From DATJOJ01 sp035507035 (GTDB taxonomy: Bacteria > Acidobacteriota > Terriglobia > Terriglobales > Acidobacteriaceae): DNA of 64,000 nucleotides. Of this stretch, positions 43,436-52,000 are shown in pieces; the stretch's first letter is position 1; each line of letters opens with the position of its first letter. Both the position numbers and the translations under genes were made by a program. The notes beneath the pieces were generated by a model. It did not search any database. It had not been told where the DNA came from and saw only the letters and a list, made by a program, of their open reading frames with translations. The DNA lies in NCBI GenBank assembly GCA_035507035.1, contig DATJOJ010000025.1, forward strand, positions 1 to 64,000, in the 5' to 3' direction.

Positions 43436-44653
43436 ATGAAATCCCCGCTTCATATCTCGTTCCTGATTCTGGCCCTCTCCTCTTGGGCATGGGCACAGAC
43501 CTACTCCTACCAGATCAAGCTCCAAGGCAATCCTAGAACCGGCAGACCTGTTTCTCCTCTGACCATTGTGGGCGCCAAGGGCTACGGATCGAGTGGGATT
43601 TCCCAACTGTATCAAGCTCAACCATCAACCGGCGTGCGTGTCACTACCGGCTGCTGTGCTAGCGACGCGCCGCTAGTGGCCGACTCGACCGGCAACCTCT
43701 ACGGGGAGGACATGCTAGACCAACCTCAGGCTCCGTATGGCCGCGTCTTCGCCGTGACAACCGGCTCCAACTGGGTTGAGCGTGATCTCCACGATTTCAC
43801 GTTCAGCGATGGCGCGGTGGAGAATGACGACCTCGGATCACAAGTGCCGATTACGCAATCCCCCATCGTTTTCGACTCGCTCGGCAATATCTTGGGGATG
43901 ACCTACGACGGTGGTACATTTCTCTGCGTTGTGGGTAGCGAGCATCCCGGTTGTGGTGTTGTGTTCGAGCTTACCAACCAAAACGGCACCTGGTCCGAAC
44001 AGGTCATCCACGCGTTCTCCGGTCCACCCGATGGCGCGCAGCCGGAAGGCGGGTTGACCTTCGATCCCCTGACCGGCAACTACTACGGCACGACGCAATA
44101 CGGCGGCGATCCTGTGTGCAACTGTGGGACTGTATTTGAGCTTTCTCCGAATGGGGATGGCACCTGGAGTGAAAACATTCTTTACACTTTCACCAGCCCC
44201 GGGCTTCCGTATGGCGGCGTGATCCTTGATGCCCAAGGCAACCTCTACGGCACCAATTTCGGTGACCGCAATGCGCCAGCAGAATACGGCTACATCTACG
44301 AAATCTCGGGCGGGCAGTTCTCAGTCCTCTATAACTTTCAAGGAATGCCGGACGCACAGAACCCCAACGGGCATCTAGTGCTCGACTCAAACGGCAATTT
44401 AATCGGCACCACCAACCAGGGCGGCACCTTCTCTGGCAATCGTCATGGATTGGGCACAGTGTTTGAATTGAGCCCCACCGAAAAAGGCTGGCAGGAGACC
44501 GTCATCCACAACTTCGCCTACACCGGCCAAAAGCCAACCGACGGAAGCTATCCCAACGCTGGATTGGCGATAGATGCGACTGGCAATCTGTGGGGAGGGA
44601 CCCCCAACGGAGGAGCAGGCGGGGAGGGCGTGTTTTTCGAGGTCATGAAGTGA
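43436..44653 (+). CDS. secreted GloVer-type tandem repeat protein
   Basis: A 405-residue exported protein. AAGGAG eight bases before ATG 43436; signal peptide ISFLILALSSWAWAQ. The mature region carries repeats of about 45-55 residues with GNLYGTN, GNYYGTTQYGG, GVVFELTN and GTVFELSP cores, alike in type to the protein at 4034-5302 but clearly diverged. Probable beta-propeller at the cell surface; function unknown. The gene is bracketed by the 16-bp repeat derived from tRNA-Pro. Confidence 0.8.
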   Translation: MKSPLHISFLILALSSWAWAQTYSYQIKLQGNPRTGRPVSPLTIVGAKGYGSSGISQLYQAQPSTGVRVTTGCCASDAPLVADSTGNLYGEDMLDQPQAPYGRVFAVTTGSNWVERDLHDFTFSDGAVENDDLGSQVPITQSPIVFDSLGNILGMTYDGGTFLCVVGSEHPGCGVVFELTNQNGTWSEQVIHAFSGPPDGAQPEGGLTFDPLTGNYYGTTQYGGDPVCNCGTVFELSPNGDGTWSENILYTFTSPGLPYGGVILDAQGNLYGTNFGDRNAPAEYGYIYEISGGQFSVLYNFQGMPDAQNPNGHLVLDSNGNLIGTTNQGGTFSGNRHGLGTVFELSPTEKGWQETVIHNFAYTGQKPTDGSYPNAGLAIDATGNLWGGTPNGGAGGEGVFFEVMK

Positions 44654-44747
44654 AGAGCAGCGTTCTTAAAGAAGTATTTTTTCCCTGATGGACCCTACAA
44701 CTCGCCTCGTTCCCTCAGCAGAAAAGTTCTAAAATCGTCTGCTAGGG

Positions 44748-44763
44748 CCGACCATTCTTCATT
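44748..44763 (+). repeat. candidate attachment-type direct repeat, right copy
   Basis: CCGACCATTCTTCATT, identical to 43126-43141, which overlaps the tRNA-Pro 3' end. It lies 95 bases after the stop of the GloVer gene. The remaining spacer to 44938 shows nothing else recognisable. Confidence 0.4.
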
Positions 44764-44938
44764 TTTTGCCCGCTGGAAGATCATGTCTCGCGCAATCTGC
44801 TCCCGGCGCCGCGCTCGCCATCCATCGTGCCATTTGGAGCGTACCGCATCCCGTCGGAGACCGGACTTCTGATCCCATCTGATTTGATCAGGTTAGAATC
44901 AAGACAGCTAGCTGGCGGAGTTGATCTGGGAGTGTCGC

Positions 44939-45427
44939 ATGAAATTACACAGGCTGTTACCTGCTCTCTTGCTATCCGCATTCACGATTCCGGTTTGCGG
45001 TCAGGCGCGGCCGCTGAGTGAAGTCGATTCTCTATTGAACGCTGCAAGCAAGGCTTTGGATCACTGGCAGCAGCTCGCACCAGAAATTCATTGTGAGGAT
45101 TCGATACAAACCCAGTTTCGTGATGCCTGCCAAATCGACGTGCTTGCCATGGGAGAACGCGTGCTGGAGGCGAAGGCAGAGATTGCGCGGTATCGTCGAC
45201 TAACCGATCCCCAGGTAGTCGATTTGTTCGATGCCTACCAGAGTTTTCGAAGAGTTTTGGAAGTTACTGAAAATATGAACTGCGCCCCCGATTCTTATGG
45301 TGAACACAATCGGCGAGTCTTCGCGGAAGCCTACAATACCTTCGTTAAAGTCAATGGCTGGTTTGGAGGCACGGTGAGAGACAGCATCCAACACGCCACG
45401 AAATGTTCCGAGCACGCGCATACTTAG
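44939..45427 (+). CDS. hypothetical secreted protein
   Basis: A 162-residue protein. ATG 44939 puts a signal peptide (LLPALLLSAFTIPVCGQA) at the N-terminus; an ATG at 44921 would add six residues. The mature part is mostly helical and polar with four to five cysteines (IHCEDS, DACQID, NCAPDS, TKCSEH), probably disulfide-bonded in the periplasm. No family recognised. The next 245 bases contain only a TATAAT box (45579-45584) ahead of the methyltransferase gene. Confidence 0.55.
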   Translation: MKLHRLLPALLLSAFTIPVCGQARPLSEVDSLLNAASKALDHWQQLAPEIHCEDSIQTQFRDACQIDVLAMGERVLEAKAEIARYRRLTDPQVVDLFDAYQSFRRVLEVTENMNCAPDSYGEHNRRVFAEAYNTFVKVNGWFGGTVRDSIQHATKCSEHAHT

Positions 45428-45671
45428 CGCTTCGAATCAGGCATTCTAAGTCCTTGATTCCTGCTTGTGGGAGTGATCACATCTGACCGATCTAAAACTT
45501 ATCGAGGCCGATCCCAAGGACACAATCTGGACACCCTGCGGTTGCGGACGACACGGGCGCTAAGGAGCGGGGCACTAATATAATGACGGGGGAACATGCT
45601 CTGACTTCTTGCACTAGACCCCCTGCGAAATTCAGTCTCCACTCAGAGCGAGCGGCATAGACGATGGGTGC

Positions 45672-46472
45672 ATGAAATCGACTGCCAAAGCCGACAGCGA
45701 ACGCTTCCAGAGCGGCGCGAACCAGTATGCTGCCTACCTCAAGACCCCGGAGGCGCGGTTGCGCTCCGACTTGGCCTTTGCCAACCTGCAGGATTCTCTT
45801 CCCTCGCCAGACAAAACTTCGTTGTGTGCACTTGATCTTGGATGTGGCACGGGGGCGACTGCGATTCGCCTAGCTCGACTCGGCATTCACGTCACTCTGG
45901 TGGATTCCTCTCCCGCGATGCTGGATATGGCGAAAGGCATCGCCCAAGAAGCTGGAGTCTTAGACAGATTCGTAGTGCAGCAGGGCGACGCTGCCCAATT
46001 GGCGGACCTGATCCATCCGCGATCGTTCGATGTAATTCTTTGCCACAACATTCTGGAATATTGCGACGACCCGGCTGCGGTGTTGTGCGGTGCGGCTCGC
46101 GCCTTGCGAGATCCGTCCAGCATAATCTCGGTGTTGGTGCGTAACCGGGCAGGTGAGGTATTAAAGGCCGCAATACAAGCGGGGAATTTGCCTGCCGCCA
46201 CAGACAGCCTCACTGCGGAGTGGGCACAAGAATCCCTGTACGGAGGCAGAGTGCGATTATTTTCGCCTGATAGCTTGCGAGCCATGTTCACAAAGGCGTC
46301 GCTGGCGCCGATTGCTGAGCGAGGCGTGCGCGTGCTTGCGGATTACTTGCCGCCGCGAATCTCTCGCAGCGTAGACTACGAACGGATCTTTGAATTGGAA
46401 AGAAAACTGGGCAGCCGGCCGGAGTATGCTGCAGTGGCACGCTACACACAATGCATCGCGCGTTTGTGTTGA
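45672..46472 (+). CDS. SAM-dependent methyltransferase, CmoM/SmtA-like
   Basis: A 266-residue class I methyltransferase. Motif I is ALDLGCGTGATAIRLA (about residue 56), followed by VTLVDSSPAMLDMA, then VVQQGDAAQL and FDVILCHNILEYCDDPAAV (motif IV). The FERFQ/GANQYAAYLKTPEARLRSDL start and HNILEY motif recall CmoM, which methylates cmo5U in tRNA, but it could modify a peptide or small molecule. It is followed after six bases by a radical SAM gene, so the two form an operon. The context suggests specialised rather than tRNA modification. Confidence 0.78.
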   Translation: MKSTAKADSERFQSGANQYAAYLKTPEARLRSDLAFANLQDSLPSPDKTSLCALDLGCGTGATAIRLARLGIHVTLVDSSPAMLDMAKGIAQEAGVLDRFVVQQGDAAQLADLIHPRSFDVILCHNILEYCDDPAAVLCGAARALRDPSSIISVLVRNRAGEVLKAAIQAGNLPAATDSLTAEWAQESLYGGRVRLFSPDSLRAMFTKASLAPIAERGVRVLADYLPPRISRSVDYERIFELERKLGSRPEYAAVARYTQCIARLC

Positions 46473-46478
46473 TGCCTG

Positions 46479-47549
46479 GTGAGATGGTTCATGAATAACG
46501 TCGCTGGTAACTCTTCATCCATTTGGTCCGGCCCGAGTGCCACTGACGCCACGATTTCGCTCGGACTCGGCCTCACCAATGAGTGCAATCTCTCATGCTC
46601 TTTCTGTTACCGGGACCCAACCCGCACGGATCGCCTTTCTCTCGAACAGGTGAAGTCAGTCATGGAAAGGTTGCCGATACGTTCGGTCAATCTGGGCACC
46701 GGTGAGAACGGCATGCATCCAGAGTTCAAAGCAATTCTGGCCTACTTGAGATCGCAACCGGTCAAGCTCACCCTCACTTCCAACGGCCACAGCGTTGCTG
46801 TTTTGGAAGATAACGAGGTGCGCGCCTTTCACGATGTCGAATTTTCGCTCGATTACCCGACCGAGGCGGAACAGGATTCACAGCGCGGAAAAGGCAATTG
46901 GGAACTGATCCAGCGGCAGGCAGAACGCTGCGTAAGACTCGGTGTGCCGGTAACTATCATCGCGGTCATGATGAAGTCGAACTATTTGCGTCTGGCCGAG
47001 GTCGCGCGAGTCGCCAAACAGTTTGAGGCTCCCCTGCGCGTAAACGTCTACCAGGCGGTGCGTTCCGACATCTATGCCTTGACCTATGAAGAGTATTGGG
47101 AGGGGTTCCGGCGTCTGTTGGCGGAAACAGATGTGATCGCTATTGGTGAGCCGCTGGTTCGCGCGATGGTGGGACTTCCACCGCTCCGGGGAGGATGCGG
47201 CGTAAGCACGGTGAGGGTTACACCGCGCGGCACCACGCAACCGTGCGTTTATTGGCCCGGCACAGGCGAGCCGCTGTCGGATTTGATTTCGATGGGGCGC
47301 GACATTCTAGACTCCGCGCCCTTCCGACAGGCTCGCATGCTTCCCGAGGCGTGCCAGCTTTGCGAGTTCCGCGACTCATGTCATGGTGGCTGCGCCGGCC
47401 GTCGACGCCTCCAGGGCGCGCTTCTGGAGCCTGATTGTTATTGCCCGATTGTGCGCGGAGAGCGTCCGAGCCTACAGATTCGCATGGCCGCCACCCGCGA
47501 TCTGCCCAAACTAAGCAGTTCCTGCACTACAGTCGTGATCGCCAGGTAG
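46479..47549 (+). CDS. radical SAM/SPASM protein
   Basis: A 356-residue enzyme. GTG 46479 lies six bases after the methyltransferase; ATG 46491 is an alternative start. The radical SAM cluster motif CNLSCSFC is at about residues 36-43, preceded by LGLTNE. The C-terminal SPASM region binds auxiliary Fe-S clusters: GCGVSTVRVTPRG, QPCVYWPG, and CQLCEFRDSCHGGC about residues 300-313, then CYC. SPASM enzymes mostly mature peptides (thioether, C-C crosslinks) or act as cofactor synthases. An unusual C-terminal tail ends LSSSCTTVVIAR. No clear precursor peptide gene is seen, so the product is unknown. Confidence 0.85.
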   Translation: MRWFMNNVAGNSSSIWSGPSATDATISLGLGLTNECNLSCSFCYRDPTRTDRLSLEQVKSVMERLPIRSVNLGTGENGMHPEFKAILAYLRSQPVKLTLTSNGHSVAVLEDNEVRAFHDVEFSLDYPTEAEQDSQRGKGNWELIQRQAERCVRLGVPVTIIAVMMKSNYLRLAEVARVAKQFEAPLRVNVYQAVRSDIYALTYEEYWEGFRRLLAETDVIAIGEPLVRAMVGLPPLRGGCGVSTVRVTPRGTTQPCVYWPGTGEPLSDLISMGRDILDSAPFRQARMLPEACQLCEFRDSCHGGCAGRRRLQGALLEPDCYCPIVRGERPSLQIRMAATRDLPKLSSSCTTVVIAR

Positions 47550-47558
47550 AGATTGATC

Positions 47559-48293
47559 TCATTTCGCGTCCACCCATTTGTCCGACCCCCTCAGCTTAAC
47601 TGCCACGTCAGAAATGAAGATGTGCAGGGGCTTGCCGTCGGCGTTGCCGCGGTGCTCGGTCGAGATAAGCAGCGGTCCCGCCTTCTTGTAGCCGGTCCAG
47701 GTCGCTTTGACCACGCTCGGCTTTTTGTCTCCGCCATGCTGGAAGACAAGGTACTCGACGCGATTGTCTTTGCCAACGTAGAGATTCCAGGTATCACCGG
47801 GCGTATAGCCGCCGAGTTCCGATCCATACTTCACCGAGACTAGCCTCGCGGAACCCGCCCCCGACGGCAGTTTCTTCATCCCTTCATCGCTCACAGTGGC
47901 GCTCGTGTCCCAGTAAGCATGTAACGGGAACAGGAGCCAATAATTGTCGTTGGTGAATCCGGCGTCGGTTTGCTTCTTGGTCTCGTCGTTGATTTCGGAA
48001 CGCATGTAGGTGACCTTAACGGGCTTACCGTCTTTGTCCTTGCCTTCGAAGGAGACTTTGCCCGTCTTGGGCTCCCACTCCCAGGCGCGGGAGGCTTTGA
48101 AGAGACCGACGATTTCTCCGTTCCAAGTGTAGCGGATAGCCTCCACTTGTCCGAACCCATCCAAGCCGTACGTCTTGGCGATTTGCTCGAGAATTGGCGC
48201 GCGCTGCGGCGTCTGCGCCCAGGAGTTCGGTACAAGGGCCAGCACTCCGCAAAGCAGAAGACCCATCGTGGTTAAACGGCGGGCATTTTTCAT
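47559..48293 (-). CDS. hypothetical secreted protein
   Basis: A 244-residue protein with a signal peptide (LLLCGVLALVPNSWAQ) and GAGGAG eight bases before ATG 48293. The mature part is beta-rich (AIRYTWNGEIVGLFKASRAW, EWEPKTGKVSFEGKDKDGK, YWLLFPLHAYWD, DNRVEYLVFQHGGDKKP), resembling the outer-membrane lipoprotein-sorting (LolA-like) fold in pattern only. Periplasmic; function unknown. Convergent with the radical SAM gene, nine bases apart. Confidence 0.6.
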   Translation of the reverse strand: MKNARRLTTMGLLLCGVLALVPNSWAQTPQRAPILEQIAKTYGLDGFGQVEAIRYTWNGEIVGLFKASRAWEWEPKTGKVSFEGKDKDGKPVKVTYMRSEINDETKKQTDAGFTNDNYWLLFPLHAYWDTSATVSDEGMKKLPSGAGSARLVSVKYGSELGGYTPGDTWNLYVGKDNRVEYLVFQHGGDKKPSVVKATWTGYKKAGPLLISTEHRGNADGKPLHIFISDVAVKLRGSDKWVDAK

Positions 48294-48463
48294 AAGTTTG
48301 CTCCTCGGTGAATTAAACGGATGAAGTGTTGGATGACGGCGCGAGCTTCTGGATACATGATTCGCGAGTTGGCCACAGTGCTCTTCGGCTGGCCTACAGG
48401 TTCACACCGCTCGCGGATTATACAACGGGACCGCTCTCAGCGGTTTGGCGAACGAGTGGGCAT

Positions 48464-49750
48464 CTACTGAATTGAGGGTCGTGCCGACCGCCGTCTTAAT
48501 CGCCGAAATTCGATGATCGCGGCGGCCGTTGCGACTGCCCCATATTCAAGCGGCATGACCCACCCGGGTAGGATCCAGAGCTGGCCGCGTGCGCGCAGAT
48601 GCCAAACCACGTACGTTGGGAGAATGCTTACCGTCCATATGATGATTGGCAGCGTCGACGCCGACCGCAGGAACGGCATGAACCAAAGCAGATACCAGGG
48701 GTATACGACTGGTGCACAGAGAAGCGATGCTGCCATCGGCCACGCGAATGCGTCCGCAGACAACGTCTCAGACTTTTTTCTGAGCCAGATTGCGGTAAGA
48801 AAGCCCGCGAGCACAGCCAGCCCCACAGCCAACTGCGGAGCCGCCACTCGGTCGAGCATTGCAAACACCGGATCGTTGAAACGGAAACTCTGCACGTAAG
48901 TGCCGAGCGAGCCGGTCGGAATTCGCCCGTGGTTGAGAAACGGCACGTACAGGAGTCCGACCACGATCATTGCCAGAGCGGCGTCGCGAATGCGAACCCG
49001 CTTCCAGTAAAGTGGCAGGAGCACAATCGGGAGCACCTTCACAGCAACCGCGAGCCCAAATGCAAGGGCTGCAACCGTTCGCCAGCGCCGTCCCAGCGCT
49101 GCGAAAGAAACCAACAGTAACAATGTGCCGACAATATCGACGTGACCGCTGCCCGCCACTTCCACGGCCAGCAGCGGGTTCCAGGCATATGCCAGAACCC
49201 AGTGCAATGCTTGCCCGCTGCGACGCAAGATATCGAGCAAGAACAACACGATCGCCAAATCGCAAACTACAAACGCGATTTTCAGCGCAAACACCGACTC
49301 ATTAATCGCGGTCACGGCCCGGAAGAAAAGCTCAGCGCCCGCCGGATACGGGCTCGGCAAATCCGGGTGGTTCAGAGTGCGCGTTTCGGGCGTATGCAAC
49401 CCGGCGAGCGCGGGGTCGTTGGGAACCACAATATAAGGGTTATGGCCCAGTCGCTGCACGCGACCATCCCAAAGGTAGCGATGAATGTCATCATCTGGCC
49501 CCGGCGGCGATACCAGAAACGCAAGGTGCCACAGAGCAGCCAACACCAGCCCAAGGATGATGACGTGGCGGGGAAAGTTCGGTGTGGAAAAGAACTCACG
49601 AATGGCGAGAAGGTACACGATGCCAGCAACCGTCAGCGGAATCATGAAGTACGGTCCGCCTCTATCCGCGAAGTTGCGGGAGCAGATCGTCAGCGACACG
49701 AGCATGACGACACCAAGAGCATACAACCGGAGGGATGGCGTGAGCGTCAC
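48464..49750 (-). CDS. polytopic mannosyltransferase-like protein (GT-C, GT87 type)
   Basis: A 428-residue protein with about ten membrane helices. GTG 49750 overlaps the previous stop (GTGA), so it is coupled to the DUF2064 gene; a longer start at 49795 would overlap further. After the second helix comes PPGPDDDIHRYLWDGRVQRLG with the acidic motif of polyprenyl-phosphate-dependent GT-C enzymes, then NHPDLPSPYPAGAELFF and WNPLLAVEVAGSGHVD. It probably uses a polyprenyl-phosphate sugar made by the GT2 gene in the same operon. Confidence 0.75.
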   Translation of the reverse strand: MTLTPSLRLYALGVVMLVSLTICSRNFADRGGPYFMIPLTVAGIVYLLAIREFFSTPNFPRHVIILGLVLAALWHLAFLVSPPGPDDDIHRYLWDGRVQRLGHNPYIVVPNDPALAGLHTPETRTLNHPDLPSPYPAGAELFFRAVTAINESVFALKIAFVVCDLAIVLFLLDILRRSGQALHWVLAYAWNPLLAVEVAGSGHVDIVGTLLLLVSFAALGRRWRTVAALAFGLAVAVKVLPIVLLPLYWKRVRIRDAALAMIVVGLLYVPFLNHGRIPTGSLGTYVQSFRFNDPVFAMLDRVAAPQLAVGLAVLAGFLTAIWLRKKSETLSADAFAWPMAASLLCAPVVYPWYLLWFMPFLRSASTLPIIIWTVSILPTYVVWHLRARGQLWILPGWVMPLEYGAVATAAAIIEFRRLRRRSARPSIQ

Positions 49751-50475
49751 AGCTCTCCCGTGCCCGTCCGTAGCCTTGCTACTACCTGCCCCCACTGTTT
49801 CAGCCAGACTGCCGTTCGGGGTGCCTTGGCGGGCGCCAGCCGAAGTTCTTCGGCGAGCTTGTTCAAGTCGTTCTCAACGTCGATGTCGTAGAAGGGGTCC
49901 GTGAAGCCAACGGATAGCTGCAATCCGCGAGCGCGCGCCAGTAGCGCATCAAGCGCGCTCTTGGTGCCCATGCCGTCGCCATGGAAAAGTGCCGGATGAG
50001 ATGCTTTGGCTCCTACGAGATAGTAGCCGCCATCATGTGTCGGGCCAACCACTAGGTCGTGCCCGACAAGCGCTTCGAACGCGCTGGCAAGAACCGGAGC
50101 CGGCAGATGCGGGCTGTCGCTGTTGAAAGCGACGACGCGTTGGCCGCGCGATGCGAAGTGGGCAAACACCGAGGTAAGTCCCGCCGCGAGACCCTCGCCT
50201 TTTTGTGCCACGACTTCCGCCGCCTCTCCCGCCAACTGCGTTAGGTCTTTGACATCCGAAGCGGGGCACATGATGGCAACTTCGACATCGCTCAATGACC
50301 GCGCCAGCGTCAAGGTGTCGTCTAGAAGACAGCGGTAGAAATCAGCGACAGCCGCAGGAGAAAGGCTGGAAGCCAGACGCGTTTTGACCGCGCCTGGCCT
50401 AGGTGCTTTCGCCATGATTACCAGGACTCGGTCACTGCAAGACGAACCCACCTCCATCGCGCTGAAAGGTTTCAT
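49747..50475 (-). CDS. DUF2064 / TIGR04282-type nucleotide-sugar-like transferase
   Basis: A 242-residue GT-A fold protein. ATG 50475 overlaps the stop of the GT2 gene (ATGA), which fixes the start. Features: VLVIMAKAPRPGAVKTRLA (about residues 17-35, nucleotide-binding start), FNSDSPHLP (DxD-like), GPTHDGGYYLVGAK and FYDIDVENDLNKL. TIGR04282 members are named for arsenosugar synthesis in some genomes, but no arsenite methyltransferase or ArsS-like gene is visible here, so that role is not claimed. Middle gene of an overlapping glycosyltransferase trio. Confidence 0.82.
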   Translation of the reverse strand: MKPFSAMEVGSSCSDRVLVIMAKAPRPGAVKTRLASSLSPAAVADFYRCLLDDTLTLARSLSDVEVAIMCPASDVKDLTQLAGEAAEVVAQKGEGLAAGLTSVFAHFASRGQRVVAFNSDSPHLPAPVLASAFEALVGHDLVVGPTHDGGYYLVGAKASHPALFHGDGMGTKSALDALLARARGLQLSVGFTDPFYDIDVENDLNKLAEELRLAPAKAPRTAVWLKQWGQVVARLRTGTGEL

Positions 50476-51200
50476 GGAGTTTGATGTGGACTCACGCTGC
50501 CTGTGGTGTTCCCAGCTCTGCGACGCCGAAAATAATAGCGCACAATCAAGGAAAGGATGAACCACGCTGCTCCGACTGTGCCCCTCAGCGTGCCGCTAAT
50601 CTTCGATTTCCCTATGCGCGGATAATAGCTCACCGGCACCTCCACGATGCGAAATCCTCCGAGCGCGCCTTTCAGAATCATCTCGACCGCCCAGCCGTAG
50701 GTGTTCTCTTGCAGGTCAAGCCGGCGAAGGACATCCGCCCGCCCGGCTCGAAACGGTCCGAGGTCGCTTATGTTCAGACCATACAAAAGCCTGATGAGGA
50801 AAGCCGCCAAGCGGTTACCGAACACCTGATGCCATGGCAAAGCGCCATGAACGCTCTGCGCGCCCAGGCGTGAGCCGAGCGTGATATCGGCACGGCCGTC
50901 GATGATTGGGGCCAACAGAAGTGGCAGCTCAGCTGGTCGATCGCTGTAGTCGCCGTCAAGAAACACGACAACGTCAGGGCTGCTGGCGCCAGCCAGTCCG
51001 GTCAAGCAGGCGCGACCGTATCCGCGGCGAGATTCGTGGAGGACGCGAGCCCCCATCTTCGAGGCAATCTCGGGAGTCCCGTCGGTTGAATTGCTATCTA
51101 CAACCAGGACCTCGGTGACCAAACTGGCCGGGAGATCGGCTAAGACACGGGCGATGGACTGCGCTTCGTTGCGGGTAGGAATGACGACTGACACTCGCAC
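50472..51200 (-). CDS. family 2 glycosyltransferase, polyprenyl-phosphate sugar synthase type
   Basis: A 242-residue GT-A enzyme. GTG 51200 is taken as start because the family N-terminus VSVVIPTRNEAQSI follows at once; a TTG at 51209 is possible. Then come EVLVVDSNSTDGT, VVFLDGDYSDRP (DxD), LGSRLG and NISDLGPFRAGR, like dolichol-phosphate mannose synthases without a membrane domain. It likely loads a hexose on polyprenyl phosphate for the GT-C enzyme downstream. It starts about ten bases after doxX and overlaps the DUF2064 gene. Confidence 0.82.
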   Translation of the reverse strand: MRVSVVIPTRNEAQSIARVLADLPASLVTEVLVVDSNSTDGTPEIASKMGARVLHESRRGYGRACLTGLAGASSPDVVVFLDGDYSDRPAELPLLLAPIIDGRADITLGSRLGAQSVHGALPWHQVFGNRLAAFLIRLLYGLNISDLGPFRAGRADVLRRLDLQENTYGWAVEMILKGALGGFRIVEVPVSYYPRIGKSKISGTLRGTVGAAWFILSLIVRYYFRRRRAGNTTGSVSPHQTP

Positions 51201-51210
51201 TTGGCCCAAG

Positions 51211-51705
51211 TTACCACCATGGGGATGAAGGCCAGCGCCGCGCCAGCCAGGAGTCAACGCCCCAGGCTCGCCCCGCCCGCCCCACCGCGACCGCAAGAGC
51301 CGCGAGCACGGAAACCAGCAGCTCCCAAATCCACGACGTGCCCAATTCAGACACCCAAAGGCTGCCCAGGTAGAGGAAGGCTGCAAAGGCGACCGGACGC
51401 GTCAGCAGACCGATGACGAGCAGGCTTCCAAGACCGATTTCGGTCAATGCCTGCAATGGCGCGGCTATCGCCGCGTGACTCGCGACCAACCCCATCACTG
51501 CTTTCCACGCCGCCGGCGAGTGACTGTTCTTTATGTAATAGTTGATCAGGTTTGCGTAGCCTCCTGGAGTGTAGAGACCCTTTCCTAAATTTTCGAAGAA
51601 GACCCAAACCAACATTGCGCCGATCGTCACGCGAACAATTGCCAGCCCGTTCGCTGCGGACGGTTGGTTGGTCCCATCTTGTGGTGGGTTTGCATTCGTC
51701 ATCAT
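51211..51705 (-). CDS. DoxX-family membrane protein
   Basis: A 164-residue protein with four membrane helices, DoxX/DoxD type: LAIVRVTIGAMLVWVFFENLGKG, APLQALTEIGLGSLLVIGLLTRP and a third with LYLGSLWVSELG. GAGG precedes ATG 51705 (a further ATG follows at 51702). DoxX proteins act in quinone-linked or redox-stress functions, but many are uncharacterised. It is the first gene of the operon with three glycosyltransferase-like genes, which suggests a membrane partner role there. Confidence 0.75.
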   Translation of the reverse strand: MMTNANPPQDGTNQPSAANGLAIVRVTIGAMLVWVFFENLGKGLYTPGGYANLINYYIKNSHSPAAWKAVMGLVASHAAIAAPLQALTEIGLGSLLVIGLLTRPVAFAAFLYLGSLWVSELGTSWIWELLVSVLAALAVAVGRAGRAWGVDSWLARRWPSSPWW

Positions 51706-51811
51706 GGTGAACCTCGTACCCAAAGGGTGCCGTGCCAATTTCCGAAGGAATGAACGAGAGCAGATATCTTAAACGGTTCCTCATGTTCCTGCTAGCGGAT
51801 GCGCAAAATGG

Positions 51812-51841
51812 TAGAGGCTCAGTTTGAAAACTGATCCTCTG
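51812..51841. promoter_or_regulatory. long hairpin in the leader region of the doxX operon
   Basis: AGAGG-c-TCAGTTT-GA-AAACTGA-t-CCTCT forms a near-perfect stem of 12 pairs with one mismatch, flanked by GCGC on both sides. It lies about 105-135 bases upstream of the doxX start. It looks tRNA-like at first but lacks a T-arm. Otherwise the spacer 51706-52000 shows nothing recognisable. Confidence 0.35.
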
Positions 51842-52000
51842 CGCGCAAATCCACAAATCCGCCGGATCGACACCGACAAACGCGCCAGCATAGAGGTCGG
51901 GCCGACCACAAAAACCAGCCATCGGCATTCAGCCGTCGCCTCTCAGTTGCTGAGTGGCTCGCTCAGAGCGCGGCTCAAGAACTCTGCTTCCTGCTCACGA

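Noticed and set aside
43067..43621. A long minus-strand frame across tRNA-Pro and the start of the GloVer gene
   Set aside because: It covers the tRNA gene and the 5' end of a well-supported signal-peptide protein; its C-terminal translation is the tRNA read backwards.
45583..45660. A 25-codon precursor peptide gene before the methyltransferase
   Set aside because: The ATG overlaps a TATAAT promoter element and the nearest AAGGAG is 16 bases away, so it is mentioned only as a possibility and not listed as a gene.
48464..51705. Arsenosugar biosynthesis cluster
   Set aside because: A DUF2064/TIGR04282-type gene is present, but no ArsM-like arsenite methyltransferase or ArsS signature is seen, and the radical SAM protein nearby has a SPASM domain.
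51795..51862. A tRNA-like fold with GCGGAT/ATCCGC ends and an anticodon-like TTGAAA loop
   Set aside because: There is no T-arm or GTTC motif, the size is only 68 bases and the middle is better explained as one extended hairpin, so it is not called a tRNA.
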